In this document: positions 52,661 to 62,082 of the stretch, in pieces
Position numbering within the stretch: the first letter of the stretch is position 1
How the letters are laid out: each line of letters starts with the position of its first letter
Assembly: GCF_900143695.1 (NCBI RefSeq)
Contig: NZ_FRFE01000010.1
Coordinates: 112,830-176,829 of the forward strand
Direction of reading: 5' to 3'
DNA length: 64,000 bases
Source: Desulfopila aestuarii DSM 18488
GTDB taxonomy: Bacteria > Desulfobacterota > Desulfobulbia > Desulfobulbales > Desulfocapsaceae
Program-made: the position numbers and the translations under genes
Notes under the pieces: generated by a model
Told to the model about the DNA's origin: nothing
What the model saw: the letters and a program-made list of their open reading frames with translations, nothing else
The model's database searches: none

Positions 52661-53328
52661 TGTTGAAAATAATGATTGTTGACGATCATCCGATATTCCG
52701 GATGGGCATGGCGGAACTCCTGAACCAGGAATCGGATTTCACTGTCTGCGCCGTAGCGGAGGATCTTTCCGGTGCCAGGAAGGTGTTGCAGGAGCATGAG
52801 CCCGATATGGCCATCATCGATATTACCCTGGCCAAAGATAATGGTCTGGATCTGGTGAAGGAGATCGCTACCTCCAACCGCCCCATCCCCATTCTGGTTC
52901 TCTCCATGCACGACGAATCGGTCTGGGCCGAGCGGGCGATCCGCGCTGGAGCAAAGGGCTATATTATGAAAAAAGAGGCGTCCGAATCGGTGATTGCGGC
53001 GCTTCGAAACATTTCCTGTGGCAGGATTCATGTCAGCGCTAACATGATGGCGATTCTGCTCGATAAACTGCATGTCAATGCCGCCCCCCAGGGGGCTTCC
53101 ACCGAAGAGCTGCTCACTGATCGTGAGCTTGAGGTGTTCCGTCTCATCGGTACCGGACTCTCTACTCGGGAGATTGCTGAACGGATGAAGCTGGGGGTCA
53201 AAACCATCGGCACCTACCGCGACCGGATCAAACAGAAACTCTGCCTCAAAAGCGGTGCGGAACTCACCCGCCGTGCGGTCCTCTGGATCGAAAATTCCCA
53301 AGCCGGTAAAACGGATCCGACAATGTAG
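52660..53328 (+). CDS. NarL/FixJ-family response regulator
   Basis: A 222-residue two-domain regulator. The receiver has the acidic pocket VDDHP near residues 8-10, phospho-acceptor Asp in MAIIDITL near residue 54, the conserved Thr/Ser region VLSMHD, and Lys in GAKGYIMKKEAS. The C-terminal LuxR-type helix-turn-helix is LTDRELEVFRLIGTGLSTRE with IAERMKLGVKTIGTYRDRIK. It is the cognate partner of the kinase encoded immediately upstream (overlapping stop and start). The formate dehydrogenase operon begins 250 bases further on the same strand, so it is a candidate target. Confidence 0.95.
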   Translation: MLKIMIVDDHPIFRMGMAELLNQESDFTVCAVAEDLSGARKVLQEHEPDMAIIDITLAKDNGLDLVKEIATSNRPIPILVLSMHDESVWAERAIRAGAKGYIMKKEASESVIAALRNISCGRIHVSANMMAILLDKLHVNAAPQGASTEELLTDRELEVFRLIGTGLSTREIAERMKLGVKTIGTYRDRIKQKLCLKSGAELTRRAVLWIENSQAGKTDPTM

Positions 53329-53576
53329 GGTAATTCCCTACAGCTCCTTACGAAAAAGCCTTACGAAAGAAAAGGGACACAGCTGATTTCAAGATGTGGG
53401 CGACTTTTCTATAGTGCAAATGTGCAAAAGAGCCGGCGTTCTTGGTGCCGGTAATTATCTCAATTTGCTGTTGATAGCTTGATGGTTTGACGACCTAGAG
53501 GTCGGCCATCTTTATCACAATGTGTTGGCGACAGGGTGGAAACCCACGACAGCGACAACCGTAAGGTCCAGAGAGT

Positions 53577-55433
53577 ATGTCGAGCAAATTTACCGTGTGT
53601 GCCTTGACCCAGGGAAGAACGTCAGCGCCGGATTTTCTTATTTCTGCCGTCAATCTCCGTCCCGGACAGCAAAACCCTATTGCCCGTCCTGAGAGCATAC
53701 TTCTGGCCAGCGGCTTTGTCACATGTACCCCTGACGCGGGTTTTCCCCTGTCGCCGGCCTTGCAGGTCAACCATGACCTTGCGGGCATATCCGAAACGCG
53801 GCTCCAGCAGCTGGCGCTGGCCGAGTATGACCGCATCCAGTCTGTAACCTACCGCAGCTACCAGATCGAGCCTGATTCAAGGCTTTGTGTGATTGGAGCT
53901 GACGCCGAAAAGTTAAAGACCTTTGTTGATACCTATGGCGGGGTTATCGAGATCGAGCCGCTTTTAGTGGCCGGTTGCGATCCTGCATTTCCCACCGTGA
54001 GTGAATTGCGGATTGAGCGGGATAAAAAAGGGCTCAGGCTGGAATATACCCGTCGGGCCCCTGTCAACATGGATCGATGCAATTACTGCGGGACCTGCGG
54101 TCCTGCTTGCCCCGAATCCTGCCTCGATGAGCAGCTTTTTATCAACTTTGCTGTCTGTACCTTTTGTAAGAAGTGCGAGGATGCGTGCCCTGAAGGGGCG
54201 ATCGATGTGCATGGTGGTGAAGAATGTATTATCCGAACTCCAGCACTGCTTGTCCTGGATAACACCAAGGTCGAGTTACCCGATGTGCGGGATGCTATTT
54301 ACAGTGAGAAAGATTTGGCCGCCTGGTTTGCAACCCAGTGTGCCCTGCAGGTGGATGAGGTGGTTACCTGTGATCCTTCAATCTGCCAATACAGCGGCAA
54401 ACTCGACATAGGCTGTGGAATCTGCATTGAAAATTGTCCACATGGCGCTCTTAGTCGGAGTGAGAAAGGCATCGTTGTTGATAGTCTCAAGTGCCAGGAG
54501 TGTGGCGCCTGTGTGGCTGCTTGCCCCACTGGAGCTTTGCAGTATGAACGGTTCAACGACAAGGCTTTTGTGAGATATATCGAGGCGCTGCGGTTGAATG
54601 GTGCGACAGTGGTCCTCGGTAGCGAAAAAGCCCTGCATCGAGTGTGGTGGCTCAAACCGCAACTGGTCGAAGAGACCATTTTTATCGAATACCAGGAGAT
54701 CGGCGCACTTTCCCTCTTTCATCTCCTCTACCTCTTTGTTTGTGGTGCGGCAAAAGTCGTTCTTCTGGCCGATGATGGAAAGTGGCTTCCTAAGCCATCG
54801 CTGACCCGAAATCTGGCCTTGGCTGGCTCGCTTCTCCAAACCTATTTCGGTGTGACGGACAGGATCGTCATCAACACTGTTGCTGATTTTGCCACCATGG
54901 AGAGTGACCCCGTCGAGCTTCCACTGCCGATTTTTCCTGATAGTTTGACCGGTAACCGCCGGGAGAACCTTGGCGCGGTCCTTGAATATCTTGCCACCAC
55001 CAGTGGCCGTCAGGCGCGGATAAAGGGAAATGAAGCACTGCCTTTCGCCACCATCTTCTGTGACAACGATCGCTGCACCCAGTGTTACGCCTGTCTCAAC
55101 GTGTGTCGCATCCAGGCCCTCTCCGCCAGTGATGACACGCTGAGTCTCAGGTCGAAGGTGGCGCTGTGTGTTGGTTGCGGCGGCTGTGTGCATGTTTGTC
55201 CGGAAAATGCGTTGCAAATGGTGCGCGGCGCAACCCTTGACAGCAACTATTTCAACCACCAGGTCCTTGCAGAAACCGAACCTATGGTTTGCGGCCATTG
55301 CGGCAAAATTTTTGGAAGCCGCAAAAGTTATGAGCGGGTGATGGCCATCCTGGCGGCGAAAGAGTCCGTGAACACCGATCATTTTTCCTACTGTGAGACC
55401 TGTCGGGTCGTAAAACTCTTTGAGAGTGCGTGA
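53577..55433 (+). CDS. Multi-4Fe-4S polyferredoxin of the formate dehydrogenase locus
   Basis: A 618-residue protein with many cluster motifs. In order they are CNYCGTCGPACPE, CTFCKKCEDACPE, an HdrA-type middle CGICIENCPHG, CQECGACVAACPTG, a linker, CTQCYACLNVCR, CVGCGGCVHVCPE, and the final CGHCGK and CETCR. This allows at least six 4Fe-4S clusters. There is no signal peptide, so it is cytosolic. It resembles the large iron-sulfur protein found beside TorD-like chaperone and Tat-target genes in formate dehydrogenase loci of Shewanella and epsilonproteobacteria. Its exact role in FDH biogenesis or electron transfer is not established. Its stop overlaps the next start region. Confidence 0.85.
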   Translation: MSSKFTVCALTQGRTSAPDFLISAVNLRPGQQNPIARPESILLASGFVTCTPDAGFPLSPALQVNHDLAGISETRLQQLALAEYDRIQSVTYRSYQIEPDSRLCVIGADAEKLKTFVDTYGGVIEIEPLLVAGCDPAFPTVSELRIERDKKGLRLEYTRRAPVNMDRCNYCGTCGPACPESCLDEQLFINFAVCTFCKKCEDACPEGAIDVHGGEECIIRTPALLVLDNTKVELPDVRDAIYSEKDLAAWFATQCALQVDEVVTCDPSICQYSGKLDIGCGICIENCPHGALSRSEKGIVVDSLKCQECGACVAACPTGALQYERFNDKAFVRYIEALRLNGATVVLGSEKALHRVWWLKPQLVEETIFIEYQEIGALSLFHLLYLFVCGAAKVVLLADDGKWLPKPSLTRNLALAGSLLQTYFGVTDRIVINTVADFATMESDPVELPLPIFPDSLTGNRRENLGAVLEYLATTSGRQARIKGNEALPFATIFCDNDRCTQCYACLNVCRIQALSASDDTLSLRSKVALCVGCGGCVHVCPENALQMVRGATLDSNYFNHQVLAETEPMVCGHCGKIFGSRKSYERVMAILAAKESVNTDHFSYCETCRVVKLFESA

Positions 55434-55435
55434 AT

Positions 55436-56053
55436 ATGGAAGATTTCAACGAGAGGGAAGTGTTCAGAGCCAGATTGCGTTTTGTCGATCTTATCAAATC
55501 ATTTTTCCAGAGTGAGCCTGATGCGGAAAAGATGAGCCGCTGGCGGGGAACCTTTTCCGCCCTTGTGAAAGAGCAGGTGAATCCTCTCTTCGATTCCGCT
55601 GTTCGCGACATCCACAAAATGCTGAATGAGAAGAACCTCTCAGAGATTCAAAACGAATACTACGAACTGTTCACTAACCCATTTAGTAATGCCCAGGTCA
55701 ACATCATGGCCTCCTGGTATCTGGATGGACGCAGCTTCGGTGAAACCCTGGTTGCGCTGCGATCGTTTCTCGCCGAGGCGGGGATCGTGCGGGCCGAGGG
55801 TGTAGTTGATAGTGAAGATTCGCTGCCCATGCTGCTCGATATCCTGGCGAGCCTGATCGAGGAGGAGAAGAATGGTGGCGGTGAAAAAGCGCGTGATTTG
55901 CAGAGCCGGTTGCTTGTCACCTGGCTCCAGCCGCTGGCAAAAGAGCTGAGTGCCGCGGTGGAAAAAAACGATACAGCCCTTTTTTATCGGGCAAGTTGTA
56001 GGTTGCTGTGTGGATATCTTGACCTCGAAAAGGGTCTGGCGACCGCATCCTAA
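55436..56053 (+). CDS. TorD/DmsD-family chaperone for formate dehydrogenase
   Basis: A 205-residue all-helical chaperone that binds Tat signal peptides of molybdoenzymes and holds them for cofactor loading. Family features are the N-terminal helix with RLRFVDLIKSFF, the EYYELFTNPF motif (family FxxLF-type core), and SWYLDGRSFGETLVALRSFL. Start ATG 55436 is two codons after a GTG at 55430; both follow GAGAG. The gene overlaps or abuts the polyferredoxin stop at 55433. It precedes the Tat-target peptide and fdhA, its expected clients. Confidence 0.88.
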   Translation: MEDFNEREVFRARLRFVDLIKSFFQSEPDAEKMSRWRGTFSALVKEQVNPLFDSAVRDIHKMLNEKNLSEIQNEYYELFTNPFSNAQVNIMASWYLDGRSFGETLVALRSFLAEAGIVRAEGVVDSEDSLPMLLDILASLIEEEKNGGGEKARDLQSRLLVTWLQPLAKELSAAVEKNDTALFYRASCRLLCGYLDLEKGLATAS

Positions 56054-56135
56054 ATAAGAAACAGGCTGGTACGGGATTATCCGGTACCGGCAAGGAGCAT
56101 CAATATCCGTCAAAGAAAGACAAGGAGGGAATAAG

Positions 56136-56327
56136 ATGGAGCAGGAGAAGGACAAAAGGCGTTCATTCCTCAAGCACATCCTGGCTGGGTCGGCGGTAGT
56201 AGTGACTACAGCGGCGGCTATCAAGCCGGCCAAGGCCAAAAGTGGCCCCCAGATGACAGGGTCAGATGAAGTCCTGTACAAGGAGAGCGCGGAGTTCAGT
56301 AAATATTATAAATCGTTGCGCTCTTAA
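56136..56327 (+). CDS. Small twin-arginine signal protein of the FDH operon
   Basis: A 63-residue peptide with a Tat signal (KDKRRSFLKHILAGSAVVVT, twin Arg followed by SFLK) and a short mature tail (SGPQMTGSDEVLYKESAEFS). It is the formate dehydrogenase region Tat-target family (TIGR02811-like). Such peptides lie directly before fdhA in several proteobacterial loci; their role is unknown, perhaps membrane handover or assembly. A clear AAGGAGGG lies just before the ATG. It is 78 bases before fdhA. Confidence 0.9.
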   Translation: MEQEKDKRRSFLKHILAGSAVVVTTAAAIKPAKAKSGPQMTGSDEVLYKESAEFSKYYKSLRS

Positions 56328-56405
56328 CGGTTGCTGCGTTTTTTTTCGGCCGGATAGATTTACGGCTGAGTGTAAAAGGAATTTCCAGAACAAGGAGAAC
56401 GTGAA

Positions 56406-59201
56406 ATGGCCATATCCAGAATACGGAAGTCAGCCGGGGACAGCGCTGTAGGTGCTGGGCGCCGGGTGACCTTAAATCCCAAGGTTGCCAGGCGATCTTT
56501 TTTGAAGATCTCCGCCGCGACCGCCGCGCTCACCGGCGTGGCGATGACCAGCAAGATGACCCGAAAGGCGAACGCCGCCGAAAAAAAGAGCCCGTATGCG
56601 GGGTCGACAAAAGTACGAACAATTTGCACCTACTGTGCCGTTGGTTGTGGTATCGAAGCCGAAGTGCATAATGGCGTTTGGGTACGCCAGGAGATCGCCG
56701 CCGATCATCCTGTTTCTCGCGGTGGCCATTGCTGTAAAGGTGCCGGAGCCATCGATATGGTTACCAGCCCTAAACGCATGAAAAACCCGATGAAGAAGGT
56801 GAACGGTAAGTGGACCAATATCACCTGGGACCAGGCAATAACCGAGATCGGCGATAAACTGCTTGCCATCCGTGAAAAAGATGGTCCTGACGCCCTGCAC
56901 TTTAACGGCAGCGCCAAGGTCTCAACCGAGATGGCCTACCAGCAGCGGAAATTTGCTGCGTTCTGGGGGTCCAATAACATTGACCACCAGGCCCGTATCT
57001 GACACTCTACAACGGTGGCAGGTGTCGCCAATACATGGGGTTACGGGGCAATGACCAACAGTCTCAACGACATGAGACATGCAAAGAGTTTGATATTTAT
57101 CGGTTCAAACGCGCCTGAGGCGCATCCGATTTCCATGCAGCATATTCTGCATGCAAAAGAGAAAAATAACGCACCGATCATTGTTGTTGATCCACGCCGA
57201 ACCAAGCTCGCGGCCAAGGCTACGGATTTCGTCCGTATTCGACCTGGTACCGATGCTGCGTTCATGCTGGGCCTGATCAATGTCATTACGACCAATGGCT
57301 GGGAGGACAAGGAATTTATCCGCACCAGGGTTTCAGGTTATGAAGAGCTGCTGGCCGTAACCAAAGATTACACTCCTGAAGCGGTAGAAGAGATTACTGG
57401 TATTTCTGCAGAGCAGACCCGTCATGTGGCCAAGGTCCTGGCTGAAAACCGCCCCACCAGCCTTACCTGGTGCATGGGAGGGACCCAGCATTCCATCGGC
57501 AGTTCCATCACCCGTACCTTCTGTCTCTTGCAGCTGGTGCTGGGCAATATGGGTAAATCAGGTGGTGGCACCAATATTTTCCGTGGACACGATAATGTTC
57601 AGGGCGCAACGGATATGTGCGTACTCGCCGATAACCTGCCGGCCTATTACGGTTTGGCCGAAGGGTCATGGAAACACTGGTGCCGTGTCTGGGATGTTGA
57701 TTATGAATGGATCAAGTCCCGTTTCCCCAAGCCTGAATTAATGCAATTACCCGGCTTTTCACTGGCGCGCTGGTATGAGGGTGTACTCGGCGAGGAGAAG
57801 CTTTACCAGGATACTCCGCTCAAAGCGATGATCCAATGGGGCTGTGGTGCTAACTCCAACTCTCAGTATAACAGGGTTGTCCAGGCCTATAATAAGCTTG
57901 AGTTGCTGGTGGTTGTCGATCCGTTCCCTACAATGGCGGCTGCAGCTTGTGATACAGATAATATTTATCTGCTGCCAAGTGCCAGCCAGTATGAGACCTC
58001 CGGTTCGGTGACCTCCACCTCCCGGCAGATCCAGTGGCGGCATAAGGTTGTCGATCCGGTGCATAACAGCAAGGATGACTACCAGATCATGGAACTATTG
58101 GTGAACAAGCTCGGTTTTGCCGACAAGTTCTACAAAAACATCAAGCAGGTACCTGAAGATTTGACACGTGAGCTTGGCCGTGGTGCGCTGACCATTGGAT
58201 ACAATGGCCAGACTCCAGAGCGTATCAAGAAGCACATGGAAAACTGGCACACTTTTGACATCGACAGCCTGCAGGCAATCGGTGGTCCATGTGACGGTGA
58301 TTATTACGGTATGCCATGGCCGTGCTGGACAGACGAGCATCCCGGCACCCCGATTCTCTATGATATCAGTAAGCCTGTTGCCAAAGGTGGTCTGCCGTTC
58401 AGAAATCGTTTCGGCAATGAGAAAACCTATGATTCCAGTGGGCGTACCGAAAATCAGCTTGCGGCCAAGGGTGTATGTAACCCAGGCAGCGAAGTTGAAG
58501 GTGGTTACTCGGAATTTGCCGAGATTGTCCCCGGTACCAACTGGAAGACAGATCTCTCCCAGAAGACCTTGAAAGTCGCTATCGCCCGCGGTATGGCCCC
58601 ATTTGGCAATGCCCGTGCCCGATGCGTGGTTTGGAACTTTCCGGATCAGGTGCCGATTCATCGCGAGCCGCTCCATTCGCCGCGTCCAGATCTGATCGCA
58701 AAATATCCAACCTACAAGGATAAGCAAAAGCATTATCGCCTTGATACCAGGTTTGAGAGCGAGCAGAATCCCGAATTGGTGAAAGAGTTCCCTTATGTTA
58801 TTACCACAGGCCGTATGGTCGAGCATATGGGTGCAGGCGCTGAGACCCGCAGTAACCAGTACCTGGCTGAGCTGCAGCCGGAAATGTATGCTGAGATTAA
58901 TCCACGGCTGGGCAATAACCTCGGCTTCCGCGACGGTGATATGGTCTGGATCGAGTCCCCGGAAGGGTCCAAGATCAAGGTCAAAGCCTTCTTCACTGAG
59001 CGCGTGGACGAGAAGACCATCTTCCTGCCATACCATTTCGCCGGTGTGCTGATGGGTGAGTCATTGATTGACAAATATCCGGAAGGTCATGCGCCATATG
59101 TTGTTGGTGAGTGCGGCAACGTCGTCACCAACTATGGGTATGACATTATCACACAGATTCAGGCCACCAAAGATGGACTGTGCAAAGTCAGCAAGGCCTG
59201 A
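56406..59201 (+). CDS. fdhA: Formate dehydrogenase catalytic subunit with selenocysteine
   Basis: A 931-residue molybdopterin enzyme that oxidises formate to CO2 on the periplasmic side. The ORF is interrupted by UGA at 57000-57002 (residue 199), flanked by DHQARI and HSTTVAG, the exact FdnG/FdhF selenocysteine context. Both halves share one frame. A Tat signal lies near the N-terminus (ARRSFLKISAATAALTGVAM). The 4Fe-4S motif is CTYCAVGCGIEAEV. Further landmarks are GSNAPEAHP, TWCMGGTQHS, GTNIFRGHDNVQGATDM and TGRMVEHMGAGAETR near the end. A SECIS-like hairpin follows the UGA. Conventional gene callers would split it into two false genes. Confidence 0.97.
57000..57030 (+). promoter_or_regulatory. 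Bacterial SECIS hairpin of fdhA
   Basis: After UGA, TGGC (57016-57019) pairs with GCCA (57027-57030) around the loop AGGTGTC. The loop GGT lies 18 bases after the UGA, the same spacing as in E. coli fdhF. It should recruit SelB with Sec-tRNA. Confidence 0.7.
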
Positions 59202-59216
59202 TGAGGAGGAAATGAC

Positions 59217-59804
59217 ATGGCAAGATTGAAATTCTTATGCGATACAGAACGCTGTATCGATTGTAGCGGCTGCGTTGTTGCCTGCAAGGAAGGCAATCAC
59301 GTCCCAGTTGGAGTGAACCGCCGTCGCGTGATCACCCTCGATTCCGGAAAGCCCGGCGAGAAGTCTATCTCGGTTTCCTGCATGCACTGTGCTGATGCGC
59401 CGTGTATCGCGGTCTGTCCTGTTGATGCGATCTACCAGCGTGATGACGGTGTCGTGCTGGTGAACAAGAAGACCTGCATTGGTTGCGGCTACTGCTTTAT
59501 GGCCTGTCCGTTTGGAGCTCCTCAGTTCCCCAAAGGCGAGGTTTTTGGCGCCCGTGGCGCCATGGACAAGTGTACTTTCTGTGCAGGTGGCCCTGAAGAG
59601 ACTTTTTCTGCAGAGGAGAAACATCTCTATGGGCAGAACCGGATCGCAGAAGGCAAGGTGCCTCTCTGTGCCGGCATGTGCGCCACCAAGGCCCTTTTGG
59701 CCGGTGATGCTGATGTGGTTGCCGATGTCTACAGGGAAAGGGTGTTCCAGCGAGGGTCGGGCAGTAATGCCTGGGGCTGGAGCAAGGCCTACGACAAGAA
59801 GTAG
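59217..59804 (+). CDS. fdhB: Formate dehydrogenase iron-sulfur beta subunit
   Basis: A 195-residue electron-transfer subunit with four 4Fe-4S cysteine groups: CIDCSGCVVACKE, CMHCADAPCIAVCPVDA, CIGCGYCFMACPFG, and the later CTFC...CAGMCATKAL, as in FdnH/FdhB. It lacks the C-terminal transmembrane helix of E. coli FdnH, as is usual for shorter FdhB forms. Start ATG 59217 lies 15 bases after fdhA with GAGGA. Clusters pass electrons from FdhA to the cytochrome b subunit. It is followed by two hairpins, then fdhC. Confidence 0.96.
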   Translation: MARLKFLCDTERCIDCSGCVVACKEGNHVPVGVNRRRVITLDSGKPGEKSISVSCMHCADAPCIAVCPVDAIYQRDDGVVLVNKKTCIGCGYCFMACPFGAPQFPKGEVFGARGAMDKCTFCAGGPEETFSAEEKHLYGQNRIAEGKVPLCAGMCATKALLAGDADVVADVYRERVFQRGSGSNAWGWSKAYDKK

Positions 59805-59871
59805 CCTGGGGGAGCTTTGTCCCAGGCGGTAACATCACCGCATCCCTTTTTTATTCGAGAAGGGATGCGGT
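59804..59871 (+). other. Two hairpins between fdhB and fdhC
   Basis: GCCTGGG/CCCAGGC (59804-59810 with 59821-59827) and ACCGCATCCC/GGGATGCGGT (59837-59846 with 59862-59871) are perfect stems. The second is followed by TATAACTTTTC, so it may act as a partial terminator or processing and stability element that lowers or separates fdhC expression. Confidence 0.6.
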
Positions 59872-59898
59872 ATAACTTTTCATACACAGGATCAAACC

Positions 59899-60765
59899 AT
59901 GCAGAGGCGTTTTTCTTCTGTAGTGCTGATAGCTCTGACAGTACTCTTTGCCGGTTCCGCCTTCGCAGGTGAATTGCAGGCTGGCGGAGCGGTGACAGGA
60001 TCATCTGCTGACTACTACGGCCAGCTGATCAATGTCATCACCGGCAACTGGCAGGAGTATGGTCAGCTCTTTACCCTGCTGCAGAGCCAGTGGTTCAGTA
60101 AAATATTTCTTGTGGTTATCACCGCAGTACCTGCGGTATTTCTTCTCCATTATCTTATCATTGGCGCCAAACATTTTGATCATGATGGCGAACAGATCTA
60201 TTTTTTCAGCCTGTTTGCCCGTATTGTTCACTTTGTGGCCGCGATCTCCTTTTCGCTGCTGGTGATTACCGGCCTGATGATCATCTTCGGCAGCTTTTTT
60301 GGCGGTGGCATGATTATCCGTACCGCCCGCTACGTTCATCTCGTTTCAGCCATGGTGTTTGCTTTGCCGGGGTTGTTGATGTTTGTGATGTGGCTCAAAG
60401 AGATGCTGCCTCAGTTCCATGACATTAAGTGGATTTTTATTCTGGGCGGCTATCTGTCGAAGAAAAAGAAGCCGGTACCGGCAGCCAAGTTCAATGCCGG
60501 TCAGAAGATGTATTTCTGGTTCGCCACCCTTGGTGGCGGAATCATGGCCTATACCGGCTATATCATCTGGGGGTTTGGTGCCACTGTCGATACTGTGAGG
60601 ATTTACACTATGCTCCATAACGCCCTCGGTATCGGTATTGTCGCTTTTTACCTCACCCACGTCTATATGTCGGTATTTGCCATCGCCGGATCATTGGAGT
60701 CGATGAAGACCGGTTATAAACCCAAGGACGAGGTGGATATACTTCACAGCCTCTACAAATATTAA
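59899..60765 (+). CDS. fdhC: Formate dehydrogenase cytochrome b556 gamma subunit
   Basis: A 288-residue membrane anchor of the FDH complex that passes electrons to quinone. A signal peptide (RRFSSVVLIALTVLFAGSAF, then AG) precedes an acidic periplasmic linker. Four TM helices follow, at about residues 70-95, 112-140, 155-180 and 215-260. Histidines suited to bind two b haems appear in ARIVHFVAAISFSLLVITG, ARYVHLVSAM, TMLHNALGIG and LTHVYMSV. This is a short FdhC-type subunit. It closes the operon before the terminator at 60813-60852. Confidence 0.94.
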   Translation: MQRRFSSVVLIALTVLFAGSAFAGELQAGGAVTGSSADYYGQLINVITGNWQEYGQLFTLLQSQWFSKIFLVVITAVPAVFLLHYLIIGAKHFDHDGEQIYFFSLFARIVHFVAAISFSLLVITGLMIIFGSFFGGGMIIRTARYVHLVSAMVFALPGLLMFVMWLKEMLPQFHDIKWIFILGGYLSKKKKPVPAAKFNAGQKMYFWFATLGGGIMAYTGYIIWGFGATVDTVRIYTMLHNALGIGIVAFYLTHVYMSVFAIAGSLESMKTGYKPKDEVDILHSLYKY

Positions 60766-60812
60766 GAGAAAAACCAGGCGGCAGAAAGAAATCAGTCTGT
60801 TACTTCAAAGTA

Positions 60813-60852
60813 AAAGAGCGTGATTCCCGGCAATCGGGAGTCACGCTCTTTT
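60813..60852. terminator. Terminator after fdhC (bidirectional)
   Basis: AAAAGAGCGTGATTCCCG (60813 on) pairs with CGGGAGTCACGCTCTTTT (to 60852), a stem of about 17 bases with one mismatch and a 5-base loop. T-rich sequence follows on plus and, in reverse, A-rich flanks serve the peroxiredoxin-like gene. Confidence 0.88.
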
Positions 60853-60886
60853 GTTTTGCGGAACGGGTGGTTTGACGAAATCTACC

Positions 60887-61486
60887 TTAACGGCCTTTAT
60901 CGAGATTCTCGAGACCCGCAACCACTGTCTCGAGCGATGGACGAATATTGATGTCGGAGATGTGGACCGAGTTGATCATCCCTTCCCGGTCAATGAAAAT
61001 AAGAGCCCGTTCTGACGTGCCGTCGCTTCGGAGCACACCATAGCTCTCGGCGACCGCTCCGTGCGGCCAGAAATCAGAGAGTACATCAAACCAGAGCTCG
61101 CCCATCTGCTGGGTCCAGGCGTGGAGGGTGGGGATGTTATCAACGGTGATGCCGAGAAGAACGGCGTCGTGTTTGGTGAAAAAGGTTTTTGCAATATTGT
61201 AGCCCGGCCATTGGTCGGAACAGACCGGAGTCCAGGCGGCGGGTACAAAGGAGATGACAACATTCTGCTTGTGGCGATAACTGCTGAGGGTAACGGTGTC
61301 GCCTTTAACCGAGCGCAGCGTAAAGTCGGGAGCCTTGTCACCTGGAGCAATCTTCAGGGTGCTGTCGATGGGTTTGAGTTTGCCGGGATCGTAAATAAGC
61401 GAAGTGAACGATTTGGCCGTGGCCGTAGCTCCCGCTCCAGCTGGAAGCATGAGGAGAAGCAGGGCAATTAAGGCTATCCTCTTCAT
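60887..61486 (-). CDS. Exported peroxiredoxin-like thiol protein
   Basis: A 199-residue protein with a Sec signal (KRIALIALLLLMLPAGAGAT) and an AhpC/TSA-type thioredoxin fold. The putative peroxidatic Cys lies in PAAWTPVCSDQWPGY, where canonical peroxiredoxins read PxxxT/SxxC. The resolving side shows no second conserved Cys, so it would be a 1-Cys-type or rely on an outside reductant. The arginine and the Trp-rich GELWFDVLSDFWPHG region are AhpC-like. It is transcribed with the TlpA-like gene just upstream (17-base gap), a periplasmic thiol pair next to FDH. Confidence 0.85.
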   Translation of the reverse strand: MKRIALIALLLLMLPAGAGATATAKSFTSLIYDPGKLKPIDSTLKIAPGDKAPDFTLRSVKGDTVTLSSYRHKQNVVISFVPAAWTPVCSDQWPGYNIAKTFFTKHDAVLLGITVDNIPTLHAWTQQMGELWFDVLSDFWPHGAVAESYGVLRSDGTSERALIFIDREGMINSVHISDINIRPSLETVVAGLENLDKGR

Positions 61487-61503
61487 AGTCGTTGTTCTCC
61501 CAG

Positions 61504-62082
61504 TTACTGGTTGTAGCCACTTTTGTTCAGCAGCTCTTTGAAGAACTCGTCCGGTTGATGGAAGCCGCCTGACTGGCGATGAATAATAGTGCAGCTACTA
61601 TCAGCCTCTTTTTTGCAGGCGATGAAACCCGGCGTGCCTTTACCGCCGAGTGCATTATACATGCTCATATCCTGATCGGGGAAAAGCGGAAATCTGACCC
61701 CGTAAGTATTACGGAAATGGTCCACTTCAAAGGCGGAGTTGTTGGCACCAAGGCCGATTAATTTCACGGAGAACTCGGGTTTGGAAAAGTCGTACATGGT
61801 CTCGAATAGGGCGTTGACGTTCTCTGCTTCTTCCTGACAGAAGGGGCAGTACATGCTGAACAGCTCGATCAGCAGCACGTCGGCATCGATGTCATTTACG
61901 GTAAAAGTTTCTCCGGGGGCCTGTTTCAAGCCGAGATAGGCCCGATACTCTTCACTGTCGGGGACGGGTAACGAGATTTGGGGGAGTGTTTCCTTTTCGG
62001 CAGGCGCATCAGCAGAGAAAGCTGGCAACACCAGCGAGAGCACCGACAGAATGGGTAGCAGCAGGAACACGAGACGTTTCAT
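61504..62082 (-). CDS. TlpA-like periplasmic thioredoxin-fold protein
   Basis: A 192-residue exported protein (signal MKRLVFLLLPILSVLSLVLP, AFSADA). The active-site CxxC is CPFC in LIELFSMYCPFCQEEAENV. A cis-Pro region (GGKGTPGFIACKKE) follows, as in TlpA/ResA reductases. Two more cysteines (ACKK and SSC) lie near the C-terminus. It could reduce the peroxiredoxin-like protein encoded next. Start 62082 has a GGAGG in the upstream RNA; the longer frame to 62172 is rejected on that basis. Confidence 0.9.
   Translation of the reverse strand: MKRLVFLLLPILSVLSLVLPAFSADAPAEKETLPQISLPVPDSEEYRAYLGLKQAPGETFTVNDIDADVLLIELFSMYCPFCQEEAENVNALFETMYDFSKPEFSVKLIGLGANNSAFEVDHFRNTYGVRFPLFPDQDMSMYNALGGKGTPGFIACKKEADSSCTIIHRQSGGFHQPDEFFKELLNKSGYNQ

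Noticed and set aside
53329..53576. Molybdenum-cofactor riboswitch before the FDH operon
   Set aside because: The region has small hairpins (for example CGACCT/AGGTCG near 53491-53504) but not the pattern I recall for that riboswitch.
57015..59201. fdhA second half as an independent gene
   Set aside because: Both parts share one frame across the Sec UGA at 57000-57002; the second part starts in the middle of a conserved motif.
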